The position numbers and the translations under genes were made by a program. From the NCBI RefSeq assembly GCF_017255415.1, contig NZ_JAFJZZ010000001.1, forward strand, positions 992,001-1,056,000: DNA of 64,000 nt, written 5' to 3'. The stretch is from Clostridium aminobutyricum (GTDB taxonomy: Bacteria > Bacillota > Clostridia > Peptostreptococcales > Anaerovoracaceae). Below, piece by piece: positions 18,644 to 27,337 of this stretch. Below the pieces are notes generated by a model. It was not told the DNA's origin. It saw only the letters and a program-made list of their open reading frames with translations, and made no database searches. How positions within the stretch are numbered: position 1 is the first letter of the stretch; each line of letters begins with the position of its first letter.

Positions 18644-19121
18644 TTACGATCTCCTTTCTTAGGTCTCCAAGCAAATCTTTTGCCTTCTCAGGAGTCATAG
18701 CCGCATGAACCTTTTCATTGACTGTAATAACCGGAGCAAGTCCACAGGCACCGAGACATGATACGGTCTCCACTGTAAATAACAAATCGTCCGTTGTATG
18801 CTTCTCAGCCGATAGACCCAGTTCTTTTCTTAGCTCATTTAAAATAGGAATCGACTTTCTCACGTGACAGGCTGTTCCATCACATATTTTGATGACATAT
18901 TTTCCTTTTGGCTCCAATGAAAAGTTTTCATAAAAGGTAGCTACCCCATAGATTTTCGCACTGCTCACCTTAAGCTTCTTTGCCAAGTAAGGGAAAGATT
19001 CTCTAGGTAAATATCGATATTCTTCCTGAATATCTTGTAGAATAGCAACGATAGGCGGTTTTTCTCCTGCATGCATTGCTACAATTTCATCGATTTTCTT
19101 ATATAATAAATCTTCAACCAT
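18633..19121 (-). CDS. hydC: NuoE-like subunit of the hydrogenase, HydC
   Basis: 162 residues of the NuoE/HydC thioredoxin-like [2Fe-2S] family; cluster ligands fall in CDGTACHVR and CLGACGLAP. It is the first gene of hydCBA. AGGAGG stands before its ATG, and a promoter with a Rex-like operator lies 80-130 bases upstream. Confidence 0.93.
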   Translation of the reverse strand: MVEDLLYKKIDEIVAMHAGEKPPIVAILQDIQEEYRYLPRESFPYLAKKLKVSSAKIYGVATFYENFSLEPKGKYVIKICDGTACHVRKSIPILNELRKELGLSAEKHTTDDLLFTVETVSCLGACGLAPVITVNEKVHAAMTPEKAKDLLGDLRKEIVNDK

Positions 19122-19200
19122 ATATAACGTTCCTCCTGACTTTTATTTCACATACATTTTTTGTTTCAGCAAAATAATCCATGCTCAAGACAGCAAGGAT

Positions 19201-19251
19201 TTGTTATTTTCTTAACACAATAATTCTACGCTTTTTGCTCTATTTTTGCAA
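19201..19251 (-). promoter_or_regulatory. hyd operon promoter with Rex-like operator
   Basis: On the minus strand TTGCAA (19246-19251) and TAGAAT (19223-19228) are 17 bases apart, a good sigma-A promoter. Right after the -10, at 19201-19218, lies GTGTTAAGAAAATAACAA, matching the clostridial Rex operator TTGTTAA-N4-TTAACAA at 12 of 14 positions. Rex is an NADH/NAD sensor that often controls hydrogen and fermentation genes, and a site over the start point would block transcription. Rex itself is not in this window. Confidence 0.6.
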
Positions 19252-19642
19252 CCTATTTTTGCATACAATGTACAATTTTTTGTCGCTTTTTCTTGAATTA
19301 TGTTTGTTTTTCAACATTTATTGGCTTTAATTTTTTAATATGTAAAAACAGGTAAAAAAAATGACAAAAAAAACGAATCAATTTTTATTTGTTTTTTATA
19401 ATTGGTTTATTCATATTTTTCTAAATATTTTTTAATTGACAATTAATTAACATCATTTTTTGAGTATTTTTTGATATTTTTTAGGTGTTATTTGGTGATT
19501 ACAACAAAAAAGCATTTAATGCAACAAATACGTTATTGGATTAACAACAATCTGCATTAAATGCTTCTAAACTTTTCGATTAATCATTTCAACATTCCAG
19601 TCCTTCAGTCGAAATGATTTTAGATTCATATTTCTTAAACAA
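19252..19642. other. AT-rich intergenic region between ppdK and hyd
   Basis: About 390 bases with long T/A tracts. It holds the 14-bp inverted repeat described separately and no credible gene. A 24-codon plus-strand frame near 19360 encodes a hydrophobic Phe-rich peptide but has only a weak ribosome binding site. Confidence 0.5.
19510..19566 (-). repeat. Perfect 14-bp inverted repeat with 29-base loop
   Basis: AAGCATTTAATGCA (19510-19523) and its exact complement (19553-19566) flank a 29-base loop. On the minus strand the second arm runs into TTTTTTGTTG, so it can act as a second terminator behind ppdK, about 80 bases past the first. The loop itself contains a partly symmetric CAACAAATACGTTATTG. 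Confidence 0.6.
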
Positions 19643-19673
19643 AGAGAGAAACGAACTAAATCCGTTTCTCTCT
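19643..19673 (-). terminator. Terminator of ppdK
   Basis: An 11-bp perfect stem (AGAGAGAAACG with CGTTTCTCTCT) with a nine-base loop; on the minus strand it is followed by TTGTTT. It stands about 20 bases after the ppdK stop codon. Confidence 0.75.
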
Positions 19674-19694
19674 GTTATGGTTATTTTTTATGAT

Positions 19695-22325
19695 CTATTT
19701 GTCCTGTTCGCTTCGAACAACAGCCTGAGCAGCAGCCAGCCTTGCAATAGGAACGCGGAACGGTGAGCAAGAAACATAATTTAATCCAATACTGTGACAG
19801 AATTCTATCGTCTTAGGATCGCCTCCATGTTCTCCGCAAATGCCAAGCTTGATATTTGCTCTTGTTGCTCTTCCCAGTTCAACGGCCATCTTAACCAATT
19901 TGCCTACACCAACTTGATCTAATGTTTGGAATGGATCTTCCTCAAATACGAGCTTGTCTCTATATTCTTTAATAATTTTACCCGTATCATCTCTAGAGAA
20001 GCCAAAGGTCATCTGCGTCAGATCATTTGTACCAAATGAGAAGAATTCCGCTTCTTTGGCAATTTCATCTGCTGTTAAAGCAGCTCTCGGCACTTCGATC
20101 ATCGTTCCTATTAAGTAATTCAAACGGATGCCTTCCCTTTCAAAGCACTTTTCAATTGTTTCCACAACCGTCTTCTTCACATAAGCAAGTTCTTTCTCAA
20201 GCCCCACTAACGGAATCATGATTTCAGGAACGATATCCATATTTTTTTCCTTCTTTAGCTCGATCGCAGCCATAATAATAGCCTCTGCCTGCATTTCAGC
20301 AATTTCAGGATATGTAACAGCAAGTCGGCAACCTCTGTGACCCAGCATCGGATTAAACTCGTGAAGGTCTTCTACTTTCTTTGCTAATTTTTCATAAGGA
20401 ACATGAATCTGTTCGGACAATAATTTAATTTCTTCATCCGTATGCGGTAAAAATTCGTGCAGAGGAGGATCTAACAGTCTGATCGTAACCGGCCGGTCTT
20501 CCATCACTTCGTAAATGCCCTTAAAGTCACTCTTTTGGAATGGAAGAAGCTGTATTAAAGCCGCTCTTCTTTCCTCTTCCGTGTCCGCAACAATCATTCT
20601 TCTTACAGCAGGGATTCTTTCTTCTTCAAAGAACATGTGCTCTGTTCTGCAAAGTCCGATACCTTCCGCACCAAAATCAACGGCCTGTTTCGCATCTCTA
20701 GGATTATCTGCATTGGTACGAACCTTTAATGTTCTGATTTCATCCGCCCATTTCATGATTAATCCAAAGTCACCGGATAATTCAGGAGCAACCGTTTTAA
20801 TCTTGCCCTTAAATACTTCTCCCGCCGTGCCGTCAATGGAGATATAATCTCCTTCTACAAATTTTTCATCGCCGATAACAAGCGTCTTTTCTTCTTCATT
20901 TACCTTTATTTCCGAACAGCCGGCAACACAGCACTTTCCCATCCCTCTTGCTACTACGGCTGCATGGGAAGTCATACCGCCTCTGGCAGTTAAAATACCT
21001 TCCGCAACAACCATTCCGGCTAAATCTTCCGGTGAAGTTTCAATTCTGACAAGTACTGCTTTTTCACCATTTGCAACGGCATCCACCGCATCGGAAGCGT
21101 GGAAATAGATTTTTCCTGTTGCTGCTCCCGGAGAAGCCGGAAGACCTTTTGCAAGGGTTTGTGCTTTCTTTAATTCTTCCGCATCAAACATCGGATGGAG
21201 AAGCTGATCGATTTGAGCAGGCTCCAGCCTAGTCACCGCCGTTTTCTTGTCAATGAGCCCGTCTTGTTCCATATCTACAGCAATTTTTACCGCAGCCGCC
21301 GCTGTTCTCTTGCCGTTTCTTGTCTGAAGCATAAAGAGTTTATTTCGTTCTACCGTAAACTCCATATCCTGCATATCCGTGTAATGATTTTCAAGTAATT
21401 CAGCAATTCTCACAAACTCTTTATACACTTCCGGGAAAGCAATTTCCATCTCAGAAATTGGCTGTGGTGTTCGAATCCCCGCCACAACATCTTCACCCTG
21501 TGCATTGACTAGAAATTCTCCAAACAGCTTTGGTTCCCCGTTGGCTGGATTTCTCGTGAACGCAACGCCGGTTCCGGATGTATCACCCATGTTACCGAAT
21601 ACCATAGACTGAACATTTACAGCAGTTCCTAAATCGGACGGAATATTGTTTAACTGTCTATACAAAATCGCTCTCTCGTTATTCCAAGAACGGAATACAG
21701 CCATCACAGCTTCCATCAATTGTTCTTTGGGCTCCTGCGGAAATGCTCTGCCTATTTCCGATTGAACCAATGCCTTATAGTCTACAATAATCGCTTTTAA
21801 ATCATCTGTCTCTAAATCTACATCAAATTTACAGCCTTTTTCCTCTTTCTTTGCGTCAAATATCGCATCAAATTTGGATTTGGAGATTTCCAAAACAACA
21901 TCTCCAAACATTTGAATAAATCTTCTATAGCTGTCGTAAGCAAATCGATCATTTTCTGTCAGTTTTGCTAACCCTTCTACAGTTTCATCATTTAATCCTA
22001 AATTCAAAATGGTATCCATCATACCAGGCATAGAAAATACCGCACCGGATCGAACAGATACAAGAAGTGGATTTGAAACATCTCCAAAACTCTTGCCGGT
22101 AACGTTTTCTAGCTCCGTAAGCTTCTGAAAGATTTCTTCCTCAGTATCTTCCGCAATAATACAGTCTTCACTGTAATATCGATTACAAGCTTCCGTAGTA
22201 ACGGTAAAACCAAAAGGAACAGGAAGGCCAATTTTTGTCATTTCAGCGAGGTTTGCACCTTTACCGCCTAATAAATGCCTCATATCTTTGGAGCCTTCAT
22301 TAAATGAATAAACAAATTTTCCCAT
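19695..22325 (-). CDS. ppdK: Pyruvate, phosphate dikinase
   Basis: 876 residues, full length for the family. N-terminal ATP-grasp region (GGKGANLAEMTKIGLPVPFGF), central swivelling domain with the phospho-His in GGMTSHAAVVARGMGKCC, and C-terminal PEP/pyruvate barrel with GICGEHGGDP. It interconverts pyruvate, ATP and Pi with PEP, AMP and PPi. In anaerobes lacking a strong pyruvate kinase it works in either direction. Flanked by its own terminator; glyQS is the next gene upstream. Confidence 0.95.
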   Translation of the reverse strand: MGKFVYSFNEGSKDMRHLLGGKGANLAEMTKIGLPVPFGFTVTTEACNRYYSEDCIIAEDTEEEIFQKLTELENVTGKSFGDVSNPLLVSVRSGAVFSMPGMMDTILNLGLNDETVEGLAKLTENDRFAYDSYRRFIQMFGDVVLEISKSKFDAIFDAKKEEKGCKFDVDLETDDLKAIIVDYKALVQSEIGRAFPQEPKEQLMEAVMAVFRSWNNERAILYRQLNNIPSDLGTAVNVQSMVFGNMGDTSGTGVAFTRNPANGEPKLFGEFLVNAQGEDVVAGIRTPQPISEMEIAFPEVYKEFVRIAELLENHYTDMQDMEFTVERNKLFMLQTRNGKRTAAAAVKIAVDMEQDGLIDKKTAVTRLEPAQIDQLLHPMFDAEELKKAQTLAKGLPASPGAATGKIYFHASDAVDAVANGEKAVLVRIETSPEDLAGMVVAEGILTARGGMTSHAAVVARGMGKCCVAGCSEIKVNEEEKTLVIGDEKFVEGDYISIDGTAGEVFKGKIKTVAPELSGDFGLIMKWADEIRTLKVRTNADNPRDAKQAVDFGAEGIGLCRTEHMFFEEERIPAVRRMIVADTEEERRAALIQLLPFQKSDFKGIYEVMEDRPVTIRLLDPPLHEFLPHTDEEIKLLSEQIHVPYEKLAKKVEDLHEFNPMLGHRGCRLAVTYPEIAEMQAEAIIMAAIELKKEKNMDIVPEIMIPLVGLEKELAYVKKTVVETIEKCFEREGIRLNYLIGTMIEVPRAALTADEIAKEAEFFSFGTNDLTQMTFGFSRDDTGKIIKEYRDKLVFEEDPFQTLDQVGVGKLVKMAVELGRATRANIKLGICGEHGGDPKTIEFCHSIGLNYVSCSPFRVPIARLAAAQAVVRSEQDK

Positions 22326-22457
22326 TTTTCTTCTCCTTCAAAAAATCCTCTTGAACAAGTCGTCGCTTGCACTCAGGTATAGATTTTTTTGATCGTGCCT
22401 TAACATATTGGCACTGTACTATAAACTAACAACAACCATAGAAAAGGTATAGAAAAA

Positions 22458-23861
22458 TTAAAATTCCAATCTTTCTTCAATATACTTTCTAACTTCAGTT
22501 ACAGGAATTCTTACTTGTTCCATCGTATCTCTGTCACGGATTGTAACACATCCGTCTACTTCTGTATCAAAGTCAACACAAATGCTGAACGGTGTACCAA
22601 TCTCATCTTCTCTTCTGTATCTCTTACCGATAGAACCTGCTTCATCATAATCAACCATGAAGTACTTCGTCAGTTCTTCATAAATCGGCTGTGCAATCGG
22701 AGCAAGCTTTTTCGCAAGAGGAAGGACGGCAGCCTTAAAAGGTGCCAATGCAGGATGGAATCGTAATACAACTCGAATATCCTCTTTACCGTTTGCATCG
22801 GTCAGAACTTCTTCATCATACGCATCCACTAAGAAGGCTAACGTCACTCGGTCTGCTCCTAAGGATGGCTCGATACAGTATGGAACATACTTTTCGTTCG
22901 TTTCAGGGTCGACGTAGTTCATTTCCTGTCCGGAGTGTTCAATGTGCTGCTTCAAGTCAAAGTCCGTTCTATCTGCAATTCCCCATAGTTCACCCCAGCC
23001 AAATGGGAATAAGTACTCAATGTCTGTCGTCGCATTGCTGTAATGAGATAGTTCTTCCTTTTCATGATCTCTAAGTTTGATATGTTCTTCTCTCATATTT
23101 AATGACTTCAGGAAGTTTACACAATAGTCTTTCCAATATACAAACCATTCTAAGTCTGTTCCGGGTTTGCAGAAAAACTCCAATTCCATCTGTTCAAATT
23201 CTCTGGTTCTGAATGTGAAATTACCAGGTGTAATTTCATTTCTGAAAGATTTTCCTATTTGAGCAATACCAAACGGAATCTTCTTTCTGGAAGTTCTCTG
23301 TACATTTTTAAAGTTAACGAAAATACCTTGCGCTGTTTCAGGTCTTAAAAAGATTTCAGCCTTGGAGTCTTCCGTTACTCCCTGGAAGGTTTTAAACATT
23401 AAGTTGAATTGTCTGATTCCTGTAAAATCACTCTTGCTGCACTCTGGACAAGCAATGTCTTTTTCCTTAATGAAGGCCTCCAGTTTTTCATTGGACCAAC
23501 CGTCCACTGCTATATCGGTAAGGTTTTGTTCTTTTAAATAATCTTCAATCAGTTTATCGGCTCTAAACCTTGCTTTACAGCTTTTGCAATCGATAAGCGG
23601 ATCAGCAAATCCACCGACATGTCCGGATGCAACCCATGTTTTTGGGTTCATCAAAATAGCAGCATCAAGGCCCACATTGTATTTTGACTGCTGAACAAAT
23701 TTTTTCCACCAGGCTTTTTTGACATTGTTCTTCAGTTCTACACCGATCGGGCCGTAATCCCAAGTATTTGCCAGCCCACCATAAATTTCAGAACCCGGGT
23801 AAACAAAGCCTCTGCCTTTTGCCAACGCTGTAATTTTTTCCATAGTGATTTCTCTACTCAT
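22458..23861 (-). CDS. glyS: Glycyl-tRNA synthetase, single-chain (GlyQS) type
   Basis: 467 residues: class II core with motif 2 around [15 protein letters not shown] and motif 3 [17 protein letters not shown], a cysteine-bearing insertion (DCKSCKARF and [10 protein letters not shown]) that may bind zinc, and an anticodon-binding C-terminal domain. This is the homodimeric alpha2 form, not the GlyQ/GlyS alpha2beta2 form. No T-box is visible in the roughly 100 bases upstream. Confidence 0.95.
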   Translation of the reverse strand: MSREITMEKITALAKGRGFVYPGSEIYGGLANTWDYGPIGVELKNNVKKAWWKKFVQQSKYNVGLDAAILMNPKTWVASGHVGGFADPLIDCKSCKARFRADKLIEDYLKEQNLTDIAVDGWSNEKLEAFIKEKDIACPECSKSDFTGIRQFNLMFKTFQGVTEDSKAEIFLRPETAQGIFVNFKNVQRTSRKKIPFGIAQIGKSFRNEITPGNFTFRTREFEQMELEFFCKPGTDLEWFVYWKDYCVNFLKSLNMREEHIKLRDHEKEELSHYSNATTDIEYLFPFGWGELWGIADRTDFDLKQHIEHSGQEMNYVDPETNEKYVPYCIEPSLGADRVTLAFLVDAYDEEVLTDANGKEDIRVVLRFHPALAPFKAAVLPLAKKLAPIAQPIYEELTKYFMVDYDEAGSIGKRYRREDEIGTPFSICVDFDTEVDGCVTIRDRDTMEQVRIPVTEVRKYIEERLEF

Positions 23862-23910
23862 AATTACCTACCATTCCTAGTTTTGATCTTTTTAATATGT
23901 TAACACCAAA

Positions 23911-23929
23911 AAACGAGCATTGCTCGTTT
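23911..23929 (-). terminator. Terminator after the DUF4342 gene
   Basis: A compact stem AAACGAGCA/TGCTCGTTT followed on the minus strand by TTTTGG. It ends the era-recO-DUF4342 transcript before glyS. Confidence 0.65.
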
Positions 23930-23967
23930 CTTGGATTTTCTTAACTATTATTGTATTCATTTTTGTT

Positions 23968-24654
23968 TTATTTGATTTCGATGTCCCCGGTAGCGTCAGA
24001 TTCACTTGCAGATTCTTCAGAGGTCTGAGAACCTTCTTCACAATTGCACCCTTCACTGTTGCAATCTGCTTCAGCATAACAAGTATCATCGTTACAACCA
24101 CAATCGTCTTCACATTCGCAATCTTCTTCTTTCTTCACTTTGTTTAATGCGTCCGAAGTTTTTGCTCTTACGTTGTTATAAACATCTGCACTCTTTACTT
24201 TTACCTCATCGGCAAGGACAGAGCTCTTTTCCACGATATCTTCAATCGTATCATTAGCCATTTCACTAATGTCAATAATCGCACCATCATCTTTTACTAA
24301 TTCGATGACGCATTTTGTACCAAATGCTGCAACTAATCCAGCAATCATAGCCCAAGGGGCAAGAACCGTACCAAGAATTCCGATATTAACAGGCAGGTTT
24401 AACAGTACTTCTTCATCTTTTCTAACAATAATTTTGGAAACATTCCCCTTCTTTACTGTTTCCTTAATTTTATTGATAAGCTGTGAACCGCCTTCCCCTA
24501 TTTTAGTCTTTCCTTTTTCATCGATTGCTTCTTCGATGTCAATAATGGCGTCCACGACACTTCCATCTGCAGCTTCTAAAGCTTCTTTCGCCTCTTTATA
24601 GCTTACACCTGTTCTATCTTTGACTAATTCAATTTTTTCTAATGTAATCTCCAT
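23968..24654 (-). CDS. DUF4342 protein with acidic cysteine-rich tail
   Basis: 228 residues. Residues 1-45 form a UBA-like helix bundle (VKDRTGVSYKEAKEALEAADGSVVDAI) as in EF-Ts; about 70-115 is the DUF4342 core with a hydrophobic, probably membrane-associating segment (LPVNIGILGTVLAPWAMIAGLVAAFG). After a helical linker the last 60 residues are very acidic and hold eight cysteines in CxC and Cx3-6C spacing (EDCECEDDCGCNDDTC is part), then a Ser/Glu tail. The core family is uncharacterised. The tail suggests metal or cluster binding, or redox buffering, which is inference. Excellent AAGGAGG before the ATG. Confidence 0.75.
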   Translation of the reverse strand: MEITLEKIELVKDRTGVSYKEAKEALEAADGSVVDAIIDIEEAIDEKGKTKIGEGGSQLINKIKETVKKGNVSKIIVRKDEEVLLNLPVNIGILGTVLAPWAMIAGLVAAFGTKCVIELVKDDGAIIDISEMANDTIEDIVEKSSVLADEVKVKSADVYNNVRAKTSDALNKVKKEEDCECEDDCGCNDDTCYAEADCNSEGCNCEEGSQTSEESASESDATGDIEIK

Positions 24655-24672
24655 AACCTTACCTCCTTAAAT

Positions 24673-25425
24673 TTAATCCATTAAAAAACTTTCGCTTTTT
24701 AATTCCCTAATATCTAAATGATATCCGATATAATCACGAATAATCAATTTAAGCTGTTTTTGGGTATCATCAGTTAGAGCCAGATTTTCAAAACTCTTCA
24801 ACGGATTGCACAATATATAGTTTATCACTCTAATAATACCAAAATCTACATCATAAATCAATAATTCCTTCATATTACTTTTCAGTTTCTTTACACAGTT
24901 TTGACAAATAACGCCCCCTTCTTCAATGCAAAAGGAAACCCATTCAGCTTCACAGCCGCAGCTCACACAATGTTTTAATTCCGGCATACAACCAATATAA
25001 GAAAGCGCTTTCATTTGAAAAGCCAAATCCAATGTGGAATATTTTTTTGTCCTTTTTTCTAAAACACTCAAATACTCGATCAATAAATCGAAAAGTTGAG
25101 GCGCCCTTTCATTTTCAGCCGTAATCTTATCGGTAAATTCAAGAATGTATGAAGCATGCATATATTTATCCACATCTTCCCCGATCTTGTAAAAACTCTT
25201 GATTACATCGGCACTGTTCACATTATAGTTGTCTCTGCTTTTATAGATTTCAAACTTACTATAAGTAAAAGGTCTTAAAGCCAGTGTTGCTTTGCTTCTG
25301 CCTTTTTCATTGATATTTGTCCCTGCGCTTATCTTTCCATACTTTAGGGAAAACAATACGAGTATTTTTCTGCCGCCTGCAAGTTTTATGTGCTTTAAAA
25401 CTAACCCTTCCGTATCCGTATACAT
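24673..25425 (-). CDS. recO: DNA repair protein RecO
   Basis: 250 residues: OB-fold N-terminus (TEGLVLKHIKLAGGRKILVLFS), helical middle and a zinc finger with CVSCG and CQNC pairs. RecO loads RecA with RecR onto SSB-coated single-stranded DNA. It follows era by two bases, a conserved Firmicute order. Confidence 0.92.
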   Translation of the reverse strand: MYTDTEGLVLKHIKLAGGRKILVLFSLKYGKISAGTNINEKGRSKATLALRPFTYSKFEIYKSRDNYNVNSADVIKSFYKIGEDVDKYMHASYILEFTDKITAENERAPQLFDLLIEYLSVLEKRTKKYSTLDLAFQMKALSYIGCMPELKHCVSCGCEAEWVSFCIEEGGVICQNCVKKLKSNMKELLIYDVDFGIIRVINYILCNPLKSFENLALTDDTQKQLKLIIRDYIGYHLDIRELKSESFLMD

Positions 25426-25427
25426 AG

Positions 25428-26333
25428 TTATTCCTTATTGTCATAACCGAAGTTGGAAAGTGCGAAATCGCTGTCTCTCCAATTTTCTTTGACCTTAACC
25501 CACAATTCAAGAAATACCTTTGTTCCTAAAAGTGCTTCGATTTCCATTCGGGAGCTCTTACCGATGCCTTTCAGCTTCTTTCCTTCTTTTCCGATAATGA
25601 TCCCTTTGTGTGATTTCTTTTCACAGTGAATGACAACACCAATCTTCGTCAGCGTATCTGATTCCTTATAGCTTTCAATTTCTATCGCAATACCATGAGG
25701 AACTTCCTTGTCTAAATACATCAGCGTCTTTTCTCTTATAATTTCACTTACTATAAATCGTTCCGGATGATCCGTCACCATATCTTCCGGAAAATACATC
25801 GGTCCTTCTCCAAGTAAACTTTCTACTTCTTTCAGAATGACGTCCACATTCTTTCCTTCCAGTGCGGAAGCACCGAATATGGCATGGAACATCCCTAAGG
25901 CATTGTATTCTTCGTATATACGACGATATTTGTCCGGATCAAGCTTGTCAATCTTATTAATAACCAAAATTTTCGGCGTATCAATCCCTTCCAGAAGATC
26001 CAAAATATATCGGTCTCCGGTTCCTGCCGATAGTTCGTCATCCACAATGAGTATGATTACTTCTACTTCTTTAAACGTATTAATGGCCATTCCGGTCATA
26101 TAACTCCCAAGTTTATTCTTTGGCTTATGAATACCGGGCGTATCGATAAAAATCATCTGCACATCCTCTTGATTTTCATTTTCTGCCCTATGGGTATAAA
26201 TGCCTCTTATACTATTTCTAGTTGTTTGAGGTTTGTCTGTTGTAATTGAAATTTTTTCTCCTAAAATAGCGTTAAGTAATGTTGATTTTCCTACGTTTGG
26301 TCTACCTATTATTCCAATAAATCCTGATTTCAT
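25428..26333 (-). CDS. era: GTPase Era
   Basis: About 301 residues from the ATG at 26333, which AAGGAG precedes at six bases; an in-frame ATG 12 codons upstream lies inside a hairpin element and is not preferred. G1 GRPNVGKST, G3 DTPG, G4 NKID and a C-terminal KH domain (GIIIGKEGKKLKGIG) define Era, the GTPase that binds the 3' end of 16S rRNA during 30S assembly. Between it and cdd lies a block of GC-rich hairpins described separately. Confidence 0.95.
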   Translation of the reverse strand: MKSGFIGIIGRPNVGKSTLLNAILGEKISITTDKPQTTRNSIRGIYTHRAENENQEDVQMIFIDTPGIHKPKNKLGSYMTGMAINTFKEVEVIILIVDDELSAGTGDRYILDLLEGIDTPKILVINKIDKLDPDKYRRIYEEYNALGMFHAIFGASALEGKNVDVILKEVESLLGEGPMYFPEDMVTDHPERFIVSEIIREKTLMYLDKEVPHGIAIEIESYKESDTLTKIGVVIHCEKKSHKGIIIGKEGKKLKGIGKSSRMEIEALLGTKVFLELWVKVKENWRDSDFALSNFGYDNKE

Positions 26334-26349
26334 ATTTCTCCTTAGATAA

Positions 26350-26435
26350 GGGCTTTGCCCGTCATTCAACGTCTTTAGTGGGAGATCGTACTCCCACTGA
26401 AAAAATTAAGCGGCGCCCGCCGCCTTAAGAGGCGG
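26350..26435 (-). promoter_or_regulatory. GC-rich multi-hairpin element between cdd and era, attenuator-like
   Basis: On the minus strand three structures follow the cdd stop. First, CCGCC-TTAAGA-type hairpin (26420-26435) competes with a second stem (GCGGC/GCCGC plus TTAA/TTAA, 26406-26428) that runs into TTTTTT, a terminator form. Then an 8-bp hairpin AGTGGGAG/CTCCCACT (26377-26398) and a small GGGC/GCCC hairpin (26350-26360) lie just before the era ribosome binding site. GC content is far above the surroundings. It could be a read-through attenuator or a small repeated element. Confidence 0.5.
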
Positions 26436-26452
26436 AAAACATCTTAATTTAG

Positions 26453-26830
26453 TTATAATGTAAAGCCATGGGGGAGCAGTTCACTTAATTTCATGATTTC
26501 CAAGTGTGCTTCATCTTCTCCGGTAATGACAACTAAATCCGATCCAAACTCATACATAAACTGTCTGCAGATGCCGCATGGCCATGCAGTTTTTCCGTTT
26601 CCGGTGATCGCAATAGCGGTAAATTCTCTTTTTCCTTCCGATATTGCTTTCGTAAAAGTAGTCCGTTCTGCGCAAATGGTTGCCCCATACGATGAATTTT
26701 CCACGTTTACCCCCGTAAAAACTTCTCCGTCTTTCGTCAACAAAGCCGCACCTACCCTGAACTTAGAAAAAGGTGCATATGAATTTTCTGCCGCTTTTAT
26801 AGCGATCCTGTATAATTCCTTATAATCCAC
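26453..26830 (-). CDS. cdd: Cytidine deaminase
   Basis: 125 residues, the small tetrameric type. Zinc ligands are Cys in ICAERT and two Cys in PCGICRQ; the Glu of CAE is the proton shuttle. It deaminates cytidine and deoxycytidine to uridines for pyrimidine salvage, matching the nucleoside phosphorylase encoded later in the window. GTG start after a moderate GGTAGG site; seven bases separate it from ybeY. Confidence 0.93.
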   Translation of the reverse strand: MDYKELYRIAIKAAENSYAPFSKFRVGAALLTKDGEVFTGVNVENSSYGATICAERTTFTKAISEGKREFTAIAITGNGKTAWPCGICRQFMYEFGSDLVVITGEDEAHLEIMKLSELLPHGFTL

Positions 26831-26837
26831 GTCCAGC

Positions 26838-27290
26838 CTACCTTTCTACCCCGATTTTACTCATAATGAGTTCTTCCTTCGCACGCATTTCCACTTTTTC
26901 TTCCTCGTCCATATGGTCGTATCCAAGCAAGTGAAAAACACTGTGCACAAATAAATAGATTAATTCACGTTCCGGAGTATGTCCAAAATCATCCGCTTGA
27001 AGAAGTGCCTGTTCCGGACATATGACAACGTCTCCAAGGCAAATCTCCCCGTCCTCCGGCAAGTCATTTAAATCATTAAATTGAGGAAAGGAAAGTACAT
27101 CCGTTACTTTGTCTACACCTCTGTACTGCTTATTTAAACTGTGAATCTCTTCCTCATCCACAAAAGTCACACTTACCACTACATTTTCGGGATTGATCCC
27201 TTCTTCTTCAACACATAGCGCCCCAGCGATAATCATCTTGTCCACGACTGCTTGTCCCGGCATTCTTTCTTCACTAAAAATAATATTCAT
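26838..27290 (-). CDS. ybeY: Endoribonuclease YbeY, rRNA maturation factor
   Basis: 150 residues with the zinc motif HSVFHLLGYDH (HxxxHxxxxxH). YbeY acts in 16S rRNA 3'-end maturation and ribosome quality control. It follows phoH in the usual Firmicute chain; dgkA, often between ybeY and cdd, is absent. GAGGTGAT precedes the ATG. Confidence 0.93.
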   Translation of the reverse strand: MNIIFSEERMPGQAVVDKMIIAGALCVEEEGINPENVVVSVTFVDEEEIHSLNKQYRGVDKVTDVLSFPQFNDLNDLPEDGEICLGDVVICPEQALLQADDFGHTPERELIYLFVHSVFHLLGYDHMDEEEKVEMRAKEELIMSKIGVER

Positions 27291-27337
27291 ATTCTATCAC
27301 CTCTTCCTCCATGTGTTTCAAGAGAGTTCTCCTTGAC

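Noticed and set aside
19359-19433. 24-codon plus-strand frame coding a Phe-rich hydrophobic peptide
   Set aside because: It lies in a T/A-rich region where such peptides arise by chance and has only a weak ribosome binding site and no visible promoter.
22326-22457. GTGCC/GGCAC hairpin between glyS and ppdK
   Set aside because: The stem is short and has no U-run on the minus strand, so I do not call a glyS terminator.
23892-24113. Open frame overlapping the end of the DUF4342 gene in another frame
   Set aside because: It overlaps the terminator and a well-supported gene, and has no own ribosome binding site.
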